NCBI RefSeq assembly: GCF_001612745.1
Contig: NZ_BDBA01000008.1
Span: 1 to 64,000, forward strand
DNA: 64,000 bases
Direction of reading: 5' to 3'
Origin: Nocardia amamiensis NBRC 102102
GTDB lineage: Bacteria; Actinomycetota; Actinomycetes; Mycobacteriales; Mycobacteriaceae
Shown here: in pieces, positions 20,950-29,446 of the stretch
Layout of the letters: each line of letters opens with the position of its first letter
Position numbering within the stretch: position 1 is the first letter of the stretch
Position numbers and translations under genes: made by a program
Notes under the pieces: model-generated
Database searches by the model: none
What the model was told of the DNA's origin: nothing
What the model saw: only the letters and a program-made list of their open reading frames with translations

Positions 20950-21759
20950 CTATCGTCCGGTCCAGTTCGGGGCTCGTTTTTCGACGAAGGCTCGGGGGCC
21001 CTCCTCGGCGTCGGCGGAGTCGGCGCGGATGCGCTCCCACCGGTACTCGGCAGCAAAGGCAGCGGGTAGCGGCATCGAGATCGACGCCGCGGCGGCCTCC
21101 TTGATCGCGCGAATCGACAACGGCGCGCAGGCGAGAACGTCGGCGGCCCAGCGTTCCACACACGAATCGAGGTCGGTCTCGGAGACCACGTCATTGACCA
21201 AACCGAGTTCGAAGGCACGCGCGGCAGACATCGTGCGTCCGGTCAGCAGGTGTCCCATCGCGATCCGATAGGGCGCCTGGCGGGGCAGCCGAAAGACGCC
21301 ACCCGCGCCCGGTATGAGGCCCAATTTGGCCTCGGTGAGACCGAATTGAGCGTCCGTGGAAGCGACGACGATGTCGCAGGCCAGTGCGAGCTCGAAGCCG
21401 CCACCGAGCGCGTACCCGGACACTTTCGCGATGATCGGTTTGGCGAATGAGAACCGCTCGGTGATGCGCGGGAATCCCGGCTTTCCGGCGCTGCCGAACG
21501 ACGACCGGGCCGAGCCGTTGTCGATTCGTCCGACCAGTTCCTTCAGGTCCTGACCGACCGAGAATGCCTTGTTGCCCGCCCCGCTCAGCACGACCAGCCA
21601 GATGTTGTCGTCGGTTTCGATGTCGTCCCAGACTCGCGCCAGCTCGGCGTGCATGGCGAGATTCATCGCGTTGAGCACGTGCGGTCGATTCAGCTGCACG
21701 GTGGCGATACGTCCGCGCTTGCGGTAGTCGACCGTGCACAGGTCCATGGCGGTCGTCAT
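20950..21759 (-). CDS. dpgD: DpgD, enoyl-CoA hydratase/isomerase family
   Basis: A 269-residue crotonase-fold protein: NRPHVLNAMNLAM at the N-terminus, the oxyanion-hole strand AFSVGQDLKEL, the second hole SGYALGGGFELALACD, and catalytic Glu-rich FGLTEAKLGLIPGAGG. In glycopeptide producers DpgD helps DpgB dehydrate and aromatise the DpgA product to 3,5-dihydroxyphenylacetyl-CoA. The assignment rests on crotonase motifs plus strict adjacency to DpgA, DpgB and DpgC. Start ATG 21759 overlaps the dpgC stop (ATGA). Seven bases separate it from the ThDP gene. Confidence 0.9.
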   Translation of the reverse strand: MTTAMDLCTVDYRKRGRIATVQLNRPHVLNAMNLAMHAELARVWDDIETDDNIWLVVLSGAGNKAFSVGQDLKELVGRIDNGSARSSFGSAGKPGFPRITERFSFAKPIIAKVSGYALGGGFELALACDIVVASTDAQFGLTEAKLGLIPGAGGVFRLPRQAPYRIAMGHLLTGRTMSAARAFELGLVNDVVSETDLDSCVERWAADVLACAPLSIRAIKEAAAASISMPLPAAFAAEYRWERIRADSADAEEGPRAFVEKRAPNWTGR

Positions 21760-23072
21760 CGGCTCGCCGACTGCTGGAATCGACCGGTCTTGGCCATCAC
21801 GTCGGCGGAGTAGAGGCGCATGGCCTGGTGGCGCGAGAACTCCGACATGTAGCGGCGGAAAACATCCTGCGGCTCCTCGGCGCCGACTAGCATATGCTTA
21901 TTCGCGACAACTGCGGGTGACGCGAGTCTTGTTGCGGCCTGGTCGATCTCGTGATCCATGGCGGTCGGCTCGACCACCGTGTCGAGGACGAAACGGGCGT
22001 CCGGGTCGGTCGCCCAGAGCTTGCGGCCCCACAGGATGACGTCCCGGGACAACCGGAAGTTCGACGACCGCCCCAGACGCAGGTTCGCCGCGCCCGGGAT
22101 GATGCCCTCCTGTGCTGCGGGAAGACTGATATAGCTGTCGGCGCCGGCGATGACACGGTCGAAGACCATGAGCAGCTGTGCCCCGCCACCGATCGCGAAG
22201 GAGTCGACGGCCGCTATCCAGGGCTTGCAGGCCGGGCCGCCGGGCCACGCGGCGTCGTCTTCGGCGAGTCCACGCAGAATCTTCGCGATGTAGCCGGTCT
22301 CCCGGCGCAGCAGGAAGTCGAGGAACGAGATCTTGCCCTGGTGCAGGTGCGCGAGGTTGATTCCGGCACTGAAGACTCGTCTGCCGCGGTAGCGCGGATG
22401 GTCCATGATTCCGCCGCGGACGACGCCGACGTGCGACATGGGATCCAGCAGCACCAGGTCGACCGCGGTTTCCATGTCGGCGACATGCTGGTTGTCCTCG
22501 GCGTTGAGGCAAGCCGTGTTGGTGATCGTGATCGTCGACGTGGCACCACTGCGCACCAGGTGCACGGCCGGCAGAATGATCGCACCGGTGGACCGGAACT
22601 CGGGCAGCAGGTCGGTGGCACGGGTAGTCGGGGCGCGCATCTCGTCGAGGAGATGGTTGCCGGCCACTGGATCCGCGAACACGGCGTGGAAGAAGATCCC
22701 CTGATCGATCTCCCAGCCCTCCTTCTCCGGCTGCGCCACCTCGGCGTCCGCGCCCAACTGCTCCGGATCCGGGAGCAGACCGGGAAACAGCTCGGTCGTG
22801 GCCGCACCGAGCTCCGACAGTCGTAGACCACGCCGGAGGTCGTTGGTTGCCGCGCGGTACACCGTGCTCAGATGCTGGCGCAGGAACTCCCGGCGCAGTC
22901 GGCGAAGATCCCGGTGCGCCGCGGCGGCACGTGCCGCGGCGACGTCGTCGCGGGCTCCGACCGGGCCGAGCGCGCGTAGCAGTGCGGCGTGTTCACGTGC
23001 GACCGTGCGTAACTCGACCCGATCCAGGTCGAGGTCACCGGTGATCGAGCTGGTCTCGGCGGCGGTGGTCAT
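21756..23072 (-). CDS. dpgC: DpgC, cofactor-free 3,5-dihydroxyphenylacetyl-CoA dioxygenase
   Basis: A 438-residue protein with an N-terminal helical domain (about 1-200) and a C-terminal crotonase domain. The segment HQGKISFLDFLLRRETGY and the oxyanion strand FAIGGGAQLLMVFDRVI are characteristic of DpgC. This enzyme uses O2 without metal or flavin to convert 3,5-dihydroxyphenylacetyl-CoA to 3,5-dihydroxyphenylglyoxylate and free CoA. Length matches the family (about 430). It overlaps dpgB upstream and dpgD downstream by 4 bases each. In this cluster its arylglyoxylate product has no aminotransferase to receive it. Confidence 0.94.
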   Translation of the reverse strand: MTTAAETSSITGDLDLDRVELRTVAREHAALLRALGPVGARDDVAAARAAAAHRDLRRLRREFLRQHLSTVYRAATNDLRRGLRLSELGAATTELFPGLLPDPEQLGADAEVAQPEKEGWEIDQGIFFHAVFADPVAGNHLLDEMRAPTTRATDLLPEFRSTGAIILPAVHLVRSGATSTITITNTACLNAEDNQHVADMETAVDLVLLDPMSHVGVVRGGIMDHPRYRGRRVFSAGINLAHLHQGKISFLDFLLRRETGYIAKILRGLAEDDAAWPGGPACKPWIAAVDSFAIGGGAQLLMVFDRVIAGADSYISLPAAQEGIIPGAANLRLGRSSNFRLSRDVILWGRKLWATDPDARFVLDTVVEPTAMDHEIDQAATRLASPAVVANKHMLVGAEEPQDVFRRYMSEFSRHQAMRLYSADVMAKTGRFQQSASR

Positions 23073-23770
23073 GATGCGGCTCGCTCGCGTCGTAGCGTTC
23101 GGTCGGATGCGGCCAGATGCGCGCCGAGCGCATCTTCGAACCGGGTCGTCGCTGCGTCCAGCACGAGACGCCGGCGAATCGCGATCTCGGACCCGACAGA
23201 GGATTCGAAAATCGCGAGGCCGGTGGCAACTGCGTCGGCTTCGGCACCGGGTTCGGCCACCGCATCGATCACGCTGCAGGCCCGAGCCAGCTCGGCCGAC
23301 AGCGCTCTTCCCTGTACTGCCAGCTCACGCGCCCGGCCGATACCGACCTGCGCGGCAAGGCGATACACCCCCATTGCGGGCCAGACTCCGGCGCCCGTCG
23401 ACGCGAACGAGAAGGTCGTGCCCGCTCGCATGATCCGGTAGTCGGCAACGAGTAGCAGCTCCGCGGCGGGTCCGTAGGCGTCGCCGTCTACGATGGCGAT
23501 GATCGGCGCAGGCGCTTGCTCGAGACGGCGCAGCACACCTTCCCATTTGCCCACATCACCGACGGTGACCCGACCGGGCCAGGCGAACCGCTGACCGGTC
23601 CGCGCCCCGTCGATACGCAGGACGACACAGGTCCCCGGCCTCGCCGAGGCGTCCTCGGCCGCCATCGACGCTGCTACCACCGACGCGGTGAGATCCGGCG
23701 ACAGTCCGGTATTCGCCGCTACGTCGGTGAAGAATATTCGCAATTCGTCTTCGCGCGGATTGACAGTCAC
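23069..23770 (-). CDS. dpgB: DpgB, enoyl-CoA hydratase-like partner
   Basis: A 233-residue crotonase-like protein starting at GTG 23770. It shows the weak oxyanion strand AIVDGDAYGPAAELLLVADY and FSFASTGAGVWPAMGV, as in DpgB proteins. DpgB speeds the conversion of the DpgA tetraketide to 3,5-dihydroxyphenylacetyl-CoA. It lacks the strong Glu pair of standard hydratases, as is usual for DpgB. It follows dpgA by 39 bases and overlaps dpgC by 4 bases. The call relies on position and length as well as motifs. Confidence 0.88.
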   Translation of the reverse strand: MTVNPREDELRIFFTDVAANTGLSPDLTASVVAASMAAEDASARPGTCVVLRIDGARTGQRFAWPGRVTVGDVGKWEGVLRRLEQAPAPIIAIVDGDAYGPAAELLLVADYRIMRAGTTFSFASTGAGVWPAMGVYRLAAQVGIGRARELAVQGRALSAELARACSVIDAVAEPGAEADAVATGLAIFESSVGSEIAIRRRLVLDAATTRFEDALGAHLAASDRTLRRERAAS

Positions 23771-23809
23771 GAGTTGCCTTTCGTCGTGGACGGTTTCACG
23801 ATTCGCTGC

Positions 23810-24952
23810 TCAGAACTGCAACAGCGCGGTTTCGATCTGCGATCCAGGGCCCATCGTCATGAAGACGCCGTATTCTCCGCGCGCCACACGACCCTCGGCG
23901 AGAAGTCGTTGATACGAGAACAGGAACGATCCACTCGACAGATTTCCGTAGTCACGCATAACGCTCACGGTGTGCCGCAGATCGTGATTCGTCAGACCGA
24001 GGTTTATTTTCACCGCGTCGATCACCTTCTTGCCGCCGGAATGCACGATCCAGTGGGTGATCTCCTTGCGCCGCAGCCCGGCCTCGCCGAGCAGCTGGTC
24101 GACGACCGTCTCCACGTGCGCACCGACCTCGTAGGGGACCTCTTTGTCGAGGTAGAAGCTGAACTTTCCGGCCTCGTCGTCCCAGTCATAGCGCATGGCA
24201 TCCACCGCGTGGGTGATCATGTAGCTGTGCAGGCCCAGCAGCCGCGGCGTCGGACACGCCGCAGGCTGTCCGCGACGAACGTGTGCTGGGTCGGTGCTGA
24301 CCGCCACGGCGGCTGCGCCGTCGCCGAACAGGCTGTTGACCACTGCCGTCCGCATTGTTCCGTCGTATACGTATGCCGCGGAACATGATTCGGCGCAGAC
24401 GAGGACCGCTAGCTTGCCCGGGTTCGTGGTCGACCACGCGGCTGCGGCGGTCAATCCGTTCAGCCCGGCGTTGCATCCCATTCCGACGACATCCAACCGC
24501 GCGGTCCATGGTGACAACCCGAGCTCGTTGATCAACAGCGCACTGAATCCAGGAGTGAGGAATCCTGTCGTCGTCACCGCCACGAGGTAGTCGACATCAT
24601 GTGGTGACCTGCCGATTTCCTCGAGACACTTGCGAATTGCCGCTGCTCCCGTTGCTACGCCATGGCGCCGGTGCTTCTCCAGCAACTCGCCCTGCGTCTC
24701 GGACCTGAAACTTCCTTCGTCGTCAACGGGAGGCAACGTGAGATAACGGCTTTCGATACCGCCGTTGAGGAAGATGCCGCGGATCTTCGGGTCGTCGATT
24801 GCCAGCAGGTCGATCAGTTCGCGCTGACTGTACCTCGTCGGCGGGTTGGCGGTCGCCACGCCCAGCAACATCGAGTCCGTCTGTCCCGCAACAGGTTTGG
24901 TGTTGTGGCCGTGCGGCCGAGTGAATCTGGCTTGCTCGATGGTGGTCATCAT
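23810..24952 (-). CDS. dpgA: DpgA, type III polyketide synthase
   Basis: A 380-residue chalcone-synthase-fold enzyme. Catalytic Cys160 is in VVGMGCNAGLNG, His in HWIVHSGGKK and Asn in MRDYGNLSSGS, giving a full Cys-His-Asn triad. DpgA condenses four malonyl-CoA units to 3,5-dihydroxyphenylacetyl-CoA. The start is ATG 24952 or the adjacent ATG 24949; a GGA core lies 5 or 8 bases upstream respectively. The longer frame back to 24994 lacks a ribosome site. It is the first main gene of the operon and is preceded, 11 bases upstream, by a 26-codon ORF with a strong ribosome site. Confidence 0.94.
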   Translation of the reverse strand: MMTTIEQARFTRPHGHNTKPVAGQTDSMLLGVATANPPTRYSQRELIDLLAIDDPKIRGIFLNGGIESRYLTLPPVDDEGSFRSETQGELLEKHRRHGVATGAAAIRKCLEEIGRSPHDVDYLVAVTTTGFLTPGFSALLINELGLSPWTARLDVVGMGCNAGLNGLTAAAAWSTTNPGKLAVLVCAESCSAAYVYDGTMRTAVVNSLFGDGAAAVAVSTDPAHVRRGQPAACPTPRLLGLHSYMITHAVDAMRYDWDDEAGKFSFYLDKEVPYEVGAHVETVVDQLLGEAGLRRKEITHWIVHSGGKKVIDAVKINLGLTNHDLRHTVSVMRDYGNLSSGSFLFSYQRLLAEGRVARGEYGVFMTMGPGSQIETALLQF

Positions 24953-24963
24953 CGAAGTCCGAT

Positions 24964-25044
24964 CTATCGCTGCGGGCACCGCACGCGGAACCATTTACGG
25001 CTTACCGCAGTGCAATCGGGCGAAGAACGATATCCTCGTAACAT
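24964..25044 (-). CDS. 26-codon leader ORF before dpgA
   Basis: Begins at ATG 25044, 6 bases after GGGAGGGA, the best Shine-Dalgarno in this neighbourhood, and ends with TAG 11 bases before dpgA, whose own ribosome site is weak. The peptide starts MLRGYRSSPDC and has two Cys and seven Arg. It has no run of one amino acid that would suggest classical attenuation. It could be a leader that couples or limits dpgA translation, or a real small protein. No homologue is recognised. Confidence 0.45.
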   Translation of the reverse strand: MLRGYRSSPDCTAVSRKWFRVRCPQR

Positions 25045-25175
25045 GTCTGCTCCCTCCCAAGAGCAACTTCGAGCCGCACACTGCTGACTGTGCGCCCAGA
25101 ATGGCTGTTGTGTTGCCTGATTTGTCCACCCGAGGGTCTCCGCTCCGAGAACCGGCACGCGGGAGACCCGAAATC

Positions 25176-25209
25176 AATTTCAAGCTACGGCCCGAATTTC
25201 AAGCTACGG
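25176..25209. repeat. 15-bp direct repeat in the dpgA/two-component divergent gap
   Basis: AATTTCAAGCTACGG occurs at 25176-25190 and again at 25195-25209 (period 19 bases). It lies about 130 bases upstream of the dpgA leader ORF and about 150 bases upstream of the kinase gene. Tandem sites of this size suit a NarL-type response regulator dimer. Confidence 0.6.
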
Positions 25210-25354
25210 GCTGATCGATGTTTGCGCGAGCCCCCAGTGCAGGGGGCAAGCCGAACCATACGTCCCTCGTTAGACCCACGGAATCGACGATCGCATCCGG
25301 TCCGTACGGTCACCAGAGGTGTATGTCGACAGCGTTCGATGATTAATATCATGG

Positions 25355-26503
25355 ATGAACGTAAACATTGGTCACTCGTGGACTATCCGCGATCGGAGAA
25401 CACTCACGGGGGTGGTTACGGTCACGTTGGAGCGTGCGCCGGCACAGAGCGCGGCCCGACTCGAGGGGGGCGGAGCCGCACCAGGGGCATTGCGGCGTCT
25501 GTCTGCACGCATGCCGCGCGACATCGTGGATGTCGCCGCGGCAGGTACAGTCGTGGCCGCACTGGCGCTCGCGCTATTGGCCCTGCTCGCGACCGTGACC
25601 AGCACTGGCGCCAACCCGAGGGCCAATGTCGGCGTGACCGCCGTTCTGCTGACCGTATGCCTGCCGATCTATCTGCGGCACATAGTCTTTGCTATGCGTG
25701 GCGCCATACCACGTGAAGCGTCGTTGACGTTGGCGGTACTGGCCGCGCTTGTGCTCGGCGCGACGCCCGTGCTCGGGGCTCCCTGGTTGAACACCCTGCA
25801 CATCGTCGCCGTGGTGGTCGTCCTGACACTGCGGCCGATCCTCGCGTTGCCGATCTCGCTGATCCTCGTCGCTGCCACGGCGCCGTCGGCGCTGCTGCTC
25901 GGCGCGTCCGAGCAGGACGCGCTGTGGTTGTCGGTGACGACCGGAATGCGAGTCATCGCGGTATACACGCTGGTCTGGATGGTTGTCGCCCTGCGAAGGC
26001 TGCGCGGTGCCGGGGCGGCCCTCGCCGAGCGGGCAGTCGCAAGGGAACGACTGCGCATAGACCGTGAACTTGCGCGGACGGTGCAACGAGCGCTCGTGGA
26101 AATCACCGCCTCCTCGAGTCGCGCGGAAGAGTTCACCGCCCGCGGAGATCGCGCATCAGCTCGCACCGAACTCGAAGCTCTGGTCGATGTTTCGCGTCGC
26201 GGGCTGTCCGAGGCCCGCCAACTGATCCGCGGTTTCCAGCATCCGGCGTTCCATCATGAGATCGCCTCCGCGTCGGCACTTCTCACCGCTGCGGGGATCC
26301 AAGCGCGGGTCGAGCTTCCCGCCACCGGGCCGCCGGAGCAGGCAGACGAATCGCTCCGAGCCACTCTGCGCTCCGTGCTGGCGCGGCTGCTCCGCGACGG
26401 GGCGGACGGGTCAGTGGTGCTCACCGTTTGTCAGGTCGACGGCGACTGGGTGCTCGAGTGCCACATCGAGTCGCTCGTACCGAGCTCAGGGAGCAGCGCA
26501 TGA
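25355..26503 (+). CDS. degenerate sensor kinase-like membrane protein
   Basis: About 382 residues. There are roughly five or six transmembrane helices (about 55-215), then a dimerisation-helix-like segment, RLRIDRELARTVQRALVEI. In a DesK-type kinase the equivalent is RLRIARELHD, so the phospho-accepting His is replaced by Ala. The C-terminal part lacks the N, G1 and G2 boxes of an ATPase domain and ends after LLRDGADGSVVLTV. It is probably a non-catalytic partner of the kinase that follows by ATGA overlap. The start is uncertain: ATG 25355 or GTG near 25412, closer to the first conserved-looking residues. Confidence 0.7.
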   Translation: MNVNIGHSWTIRDRRTLTGVVTVTLERAPAQSAARLEGGGAAPGALRRLSARMPRDIVDVAAAGTVVAALALALLALLATVTSTGANPRANVGVTAVLLTVCLPIYLRHIVFAMRGAIPREASLTLAVLAALVLGATPVLGAPWLNTLHIVAVVVVLTLRPILALPISLILVAATAPSALLLGASEQDALWLSVTTGMRVIAVYTLVWMVVALRRLRGAGAALAERAVARERLRIDRELARTVQRALVEITASSSRAEEFTARGDRASARTELEALVDVSRRGLSEARQLIRGFQHPAFHHEIASASALLTAAGIQARVELPATGPPEQADESLRATLRSVLARLLRDGADGSVVLTVCQVDGDWVLECHIESLVPSSGSSA

Positions 26504-27645
26504 CCGATGCATCGCGACCTCTCGTCGGACCCTGGCTTGTGACGGTGCGGCACGCGCGGGTGCTCCTGATCGGAACCACCTGCGCGACGGGCGCTTTGGC
26601 ACCGTCGCGGGCGCCCGCGCCGGGCCCCGATCTGTTCGGCGTCGCGGTTCTGTTGTGGGTTGCCGCGGCCGCTGTGGTCCTGGTCCACCTTCGCCATGCG
26701 TTCGGCACGATCCCGAACGAACGCCCACGCTTCTGGCCGGCGACGTTCCTGCTGCTGACCGCACTCGTTTACCTTCCGATGACTTGGTTTCCGGTAGCGT
26801 GGGGCATCAGCCAGGTGTTCTTCATCGCCTCGGCCGCAATGCTGTTCCGTGGATGGGCCCGGCTCATCCTGGTGACGGTGCCGATCATCGGAACCGCGGT
26901 GGGCAATCTGGTCGACTCCGACCGTGCCGACCCGTGGCTGATCACTGCGGATGTCATCGAGGTGGTGGTCGTGTTCACCGTGCTCTCCGCGTGCCTCTTC
27001 GGCGTGGCCCTGCTGGTGCGCGCCGTGGACCAGCTCGACCGAACGCGTACCGACCTGGCCGAGCAGGCGGCCGAACGCGAGCGGCTGCGGGTATCCCGAG
27101 ATCTGCACGACCTGCTCGGTCAAAGCCTCTCGGCGGTGTCGTTGAAAGGTGACCTGGCCGCCGCGTTGCTGGCGAGCGATCCCGGCGCGGCGAGGTCGGA
27201 GATTCAAAGCGTCGCCACGCTCGCTCGCGACACCCTTCAGGCCATGCGCCGGGTCACGCTCGGCGAACACACCGTTTCGCTGAAGGCCGAGGCCGAGGGG
27301 GCCGCCGCACTCCTATCCGCCGTCGGCATCGACACCCACCACCACATCGACCTGCCACAGCTCACGCCCGAAGTCGATGACGCGCTCGCATGGGGAACCC
27401 GCGAAGGCGTCACCAATGTGCTGAGGCACAGTGCCGCGCGCACCTGCTCGATTGTCGCCGGCCGTGCCGACGGCATGGTCTTTCTGGAAATCGTCAACGA
27501 CGGCGCTCTGAAGAAGACCGGCGCGGGCAATGGCCTGTCCGGTCTCGCGGAGCGTGCCGCAGCGCTGTCGGGTACCTTGTCCGCGCGACAGAGCAGAGAC
27601 GGCAGATTTCGGCTGCGCATCGAAATACCGGAGGTGACACGATGA
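26500..27645 (+). CDS. sensor histidine kinase, DesK/NarX type
   Basis: A 381-residue kinase. Six hydrophobic segments (about 15-170) form the sensor, then a HisKA_3 helix RLRVSRDLHDLLGQSLS with the phospho-accepting His. The N box is GTREGVTNVLRHS and the G box is GNGLSGLAERAAAL. It starts at ATG 26500, overlapping the degenerate kinase stop (ATGA), and its stop overlaps the response regulator start. It likely autophosphorylates and signals to that regulator, possibly as a heterodimer with the degenerate protein. The stimulus is unknown. Confidence 0.9.
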   Translation: MTDASRPLVGPWLVTVRHARVLLIGTTCATGALAPSRAPAPGPDLFGVAVLLWVAAAAVVLVHLRHAFGTIPNERPRFWPATFLLLTALVYLPMTWFPVAWGISQVFFIASAAMLFRGWARLILVTVPIIGTAVGNLVDSDRADPWLITADVIEVVVVFTVLSACLFGVALLVRAVDQLDRTRTDLAEQAAERERLRVSRDLHDLLGQSLSAVSLKGDLAAALLASDPGAARSEIQSVATLARDTLQAMRRVTLGEHTVSLKAEAEGAAALLSAVGIDTHHHIDLPQLTPEVDDALAWGTREGVTNVLRHSAARTCSIVAGRADGMVFLEIVNDGALKKTGAGNGLSGLAERAAALSGTLSARQSRDGRFRLRIEIPEVTR

Positions 27646-28247
27646 TTCGTGTGTTGGTCGCCGAAGACATGCACATGATCCGCGGCGCGCTGGTGGCGTT
27701 GCTCTCCCGCGAGGACGACATGGACGTGGTCGCCGAACTCGATCGCGGCGATCGTATCGTCGACGAAATCGTGCGCACGCGACCCGATGTCGCACTGCTG
27801 GATATCGATATGCCGGGCCTCGACGGCCTCAGCGCCGCCCAACGTGTCCACGAACGGGTTCCCCAGTGCCGGGTGCTCATCTTGACCGGGCTCAGTCAAC
27901 CGGGGTACCTACTGCGTGCCTTGCAGGCGCATGTGCGCGGCTTCGTCGTCAAAGACGCACCGGCACAGACGCTCGCCGACAGCATCCGTAAGGTCGTCGC
28001 CGGTGAGCGAGTGATCGATGCGGACCTGGTCGCCGCGGCGCTCGAAACCGGCACCAGTCCCCTCACCACCCGCGAGGCCGACGTGCTCCGGGCCGCCGAG
28101 ACCGGGATCAGCACCGACGAAATCGGGCAGTCGCTGTTCCTCTCGTCCGCGACCGTGCGCAACTACCTGTCGAATGCGATCACCAAAATCGGCGGTCGCA
28201 ATCGTATCGATGCGATCCGTATCGCCCGCAACGCGGGCTGGCTGTAA
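27642..28247 (+). CDS. response regulator, NarL/LuxR type
   Basis: 201 residues. The receiver domain (1-120) has the acidic pair in VAEDMHMIRG, phospho-acceptor Asp in VALLDIDMPG, Thr in LILTGLS and Lys in FVVKDAP. The C-terminal LuxR-type helix-turn-helix (about 135-200) reads TREADVLRAAETGISTDEI, then LSSATVRNYLSNAITKIG. Start ATG 27642 overlaps the kinase stop. The three-gene unit is divergent from dpgA, so it is the natural candidate regulator of the aromatic polyketide operon. Candidate sites are the direct repeats at 25176-25209. Confidence 0.92.
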   Translation: MIRVLVAEDMHMIRGALVALLSREDDMDVVAELDRGDRIVDEIVRTRPDVALLDIDMPGLDGLSAAQRVHERVPQCRVLILTGLSQPGYLLRALQAHVRGFVVKDAPAQTLADSIRKVVAGERVIDADLVAAALETGTSPLTTREADVLRAAETGISTDEIGQSLFLSSATVRNYLSNAITKIGGRNRIDAIRIARNAGWL

Positions 28248-28295
28248 CAGCCGAGCTGCGAACCGTGTCATCTTGGTGAAAGCCGGGACCGGTGC

Positions 28296-28311
28296 CGGCC
28301 CTTCGGGGCCG
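28296..28311. terminator. UUCG-tetraloop hairpin terminator
   Basis: CGGCCC-TTCG-GGGCCG, a 6-bp GC stem closed by a UUCG loop, about 50 bases after the response regulator stop and 50 bases before the end of the convergent hydrolase gene. Confidence 0.65.
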
Positions 28312-28362
28312 CCTGCGGAGGTAGGTCTCGATACCGAGCAGGCGGGCCCACTACCAGGAATA

Positions 28363-29178
28363 CTAGGAGCTGGCTGCCGCGGCGGTGATGGTCGCGACGA
28401 CCTCATCCGGGTGTGACACCGGCGAGGCGTGCGAGGATTTCACTTCGCTGATCCGTGCCTGCATGCGGTCGGCCTGGAACCGTTGCGATGCGGGTGGAAA
28501 GGTCAGGTCGTCGGTCGAAATCAGGTACCAGCACGGCACCTTGGCCCACGACGGTTCCCCGCTCGGCTCGGCATTCGCGGCGGCAGAGGTGGGGCGCTGG
28601 CTGGCCGCGAGCCGTGCCGCGACATCGGCGCTGACATCCTGCGCGAAAACCGCACCGAACTGCTCCGGGGCCATCGTCACCTCCGCCCCGTTCTCGGTGG
28701 GCTGGATGCGCAGCGCTGTTTCGATCCTGCTGCCCGGATAACGAGCGGGATCGCTGAGGGCCAGCACCGATTCCCCTCGCTCCGGTGCGAAGGCCGCCAC
28801 GAATACCTCGGCCTTGATGTTCGGGCGGTGGATATTGCTGATCACCGCACCGCCATAGGAGTGCCCGACGAGGACGACCGGTCCGGTTATCTCTTCGATA
28901 GCTTTGGTGACGGCGGCCGCGTCCGCGGCGGGGCCCCGCAGCGGATTGTCCGGCTGAACCACCTTATAGCCCTGACCGCGCAGGTTTTCCGCGACGGTGT
29001 CCCAGCTCGAGCTGTCCGAGAACGAGCCGTGGACCAGCACGATCGCGGGCTTTGCGGCCGCGTTGGTCTCGGCTGGTTTCGAGGTGGACTCGGTGTCGCT
29101 GCCGCATCCGGCAGTTGCCAGCACGGCGGTCGCGACGAGAGCCGTGGCGACATTTCGGAGTCGGACGAGCATCTGCAT
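28363..29178 (-). CDS. alpha/beta hydrolase lipoprotein
   Basis: 271 residues starting at ATG 29178 with TGGAAC upstream. The signal peptide ends in the lipobox ATAGC (Cys about residue 24), so the enzyme is probably anchored outside the membrane. The hydrolase core has AIVLVHGSFSDSSSWDTV as the oxyanion region and a nucleophile elbow LVGHSYGGAVI. The acid is probably in LISTDDLTFP and the His in SSHASPVSHPD. It resembles EstB/salicylate-esterase-like hydrolases. Substrate unknown. It stands alone between the two biosynthetic clusters; 268 bases without a gene follow on its upstream side. Confidence 0.85.
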   Translation of the reverse strand: MQMLVRLRNVATALVATAVLATAGCGSDTESTSKPAETNAAAKPAIVLVHGSFSDSSSWDTVAENLRGQGYKVVQPDNPLRGPAADAAAVTKAIEEITGPVVLVGHSYGGAVISNIHRPNIKAEVFVAAFAPERGESVLALSDPARYPGSRIETALRIQPTENGAEVTMAPEQFGAVFAQDVSADVAARLAASQRPTSAAANAEPSGEPSWAKVPCWYLISTDDLTFPPASQRFQADRMQARISEVKSSHASPVSHPDEVVATITAAAASS

Positions 29179-29446
29179 GGCGTTCCAATCTCGTGTAGAT
29201 GAGCGCTGCCCGGATTCAGTGGGCATGTGAGGTTGATGCCCTTCCACGCGCTGTCGAAGTCCCCCGTGAGCGCCCGATAATCGATGACACTGCCGACTGT
29301 CGCAGCCGGGCCGATGGCGTGGTAGATACCGATGTGTGCGGTGGCCGATGGCGAATGTCATTACTGAACGCATTCACCACCGAGTTGAACGCCGCGGCAT
29401 GGTCGGAGAAACTGGAGCTATACGGACGATCCGCACTGCCATGTCG

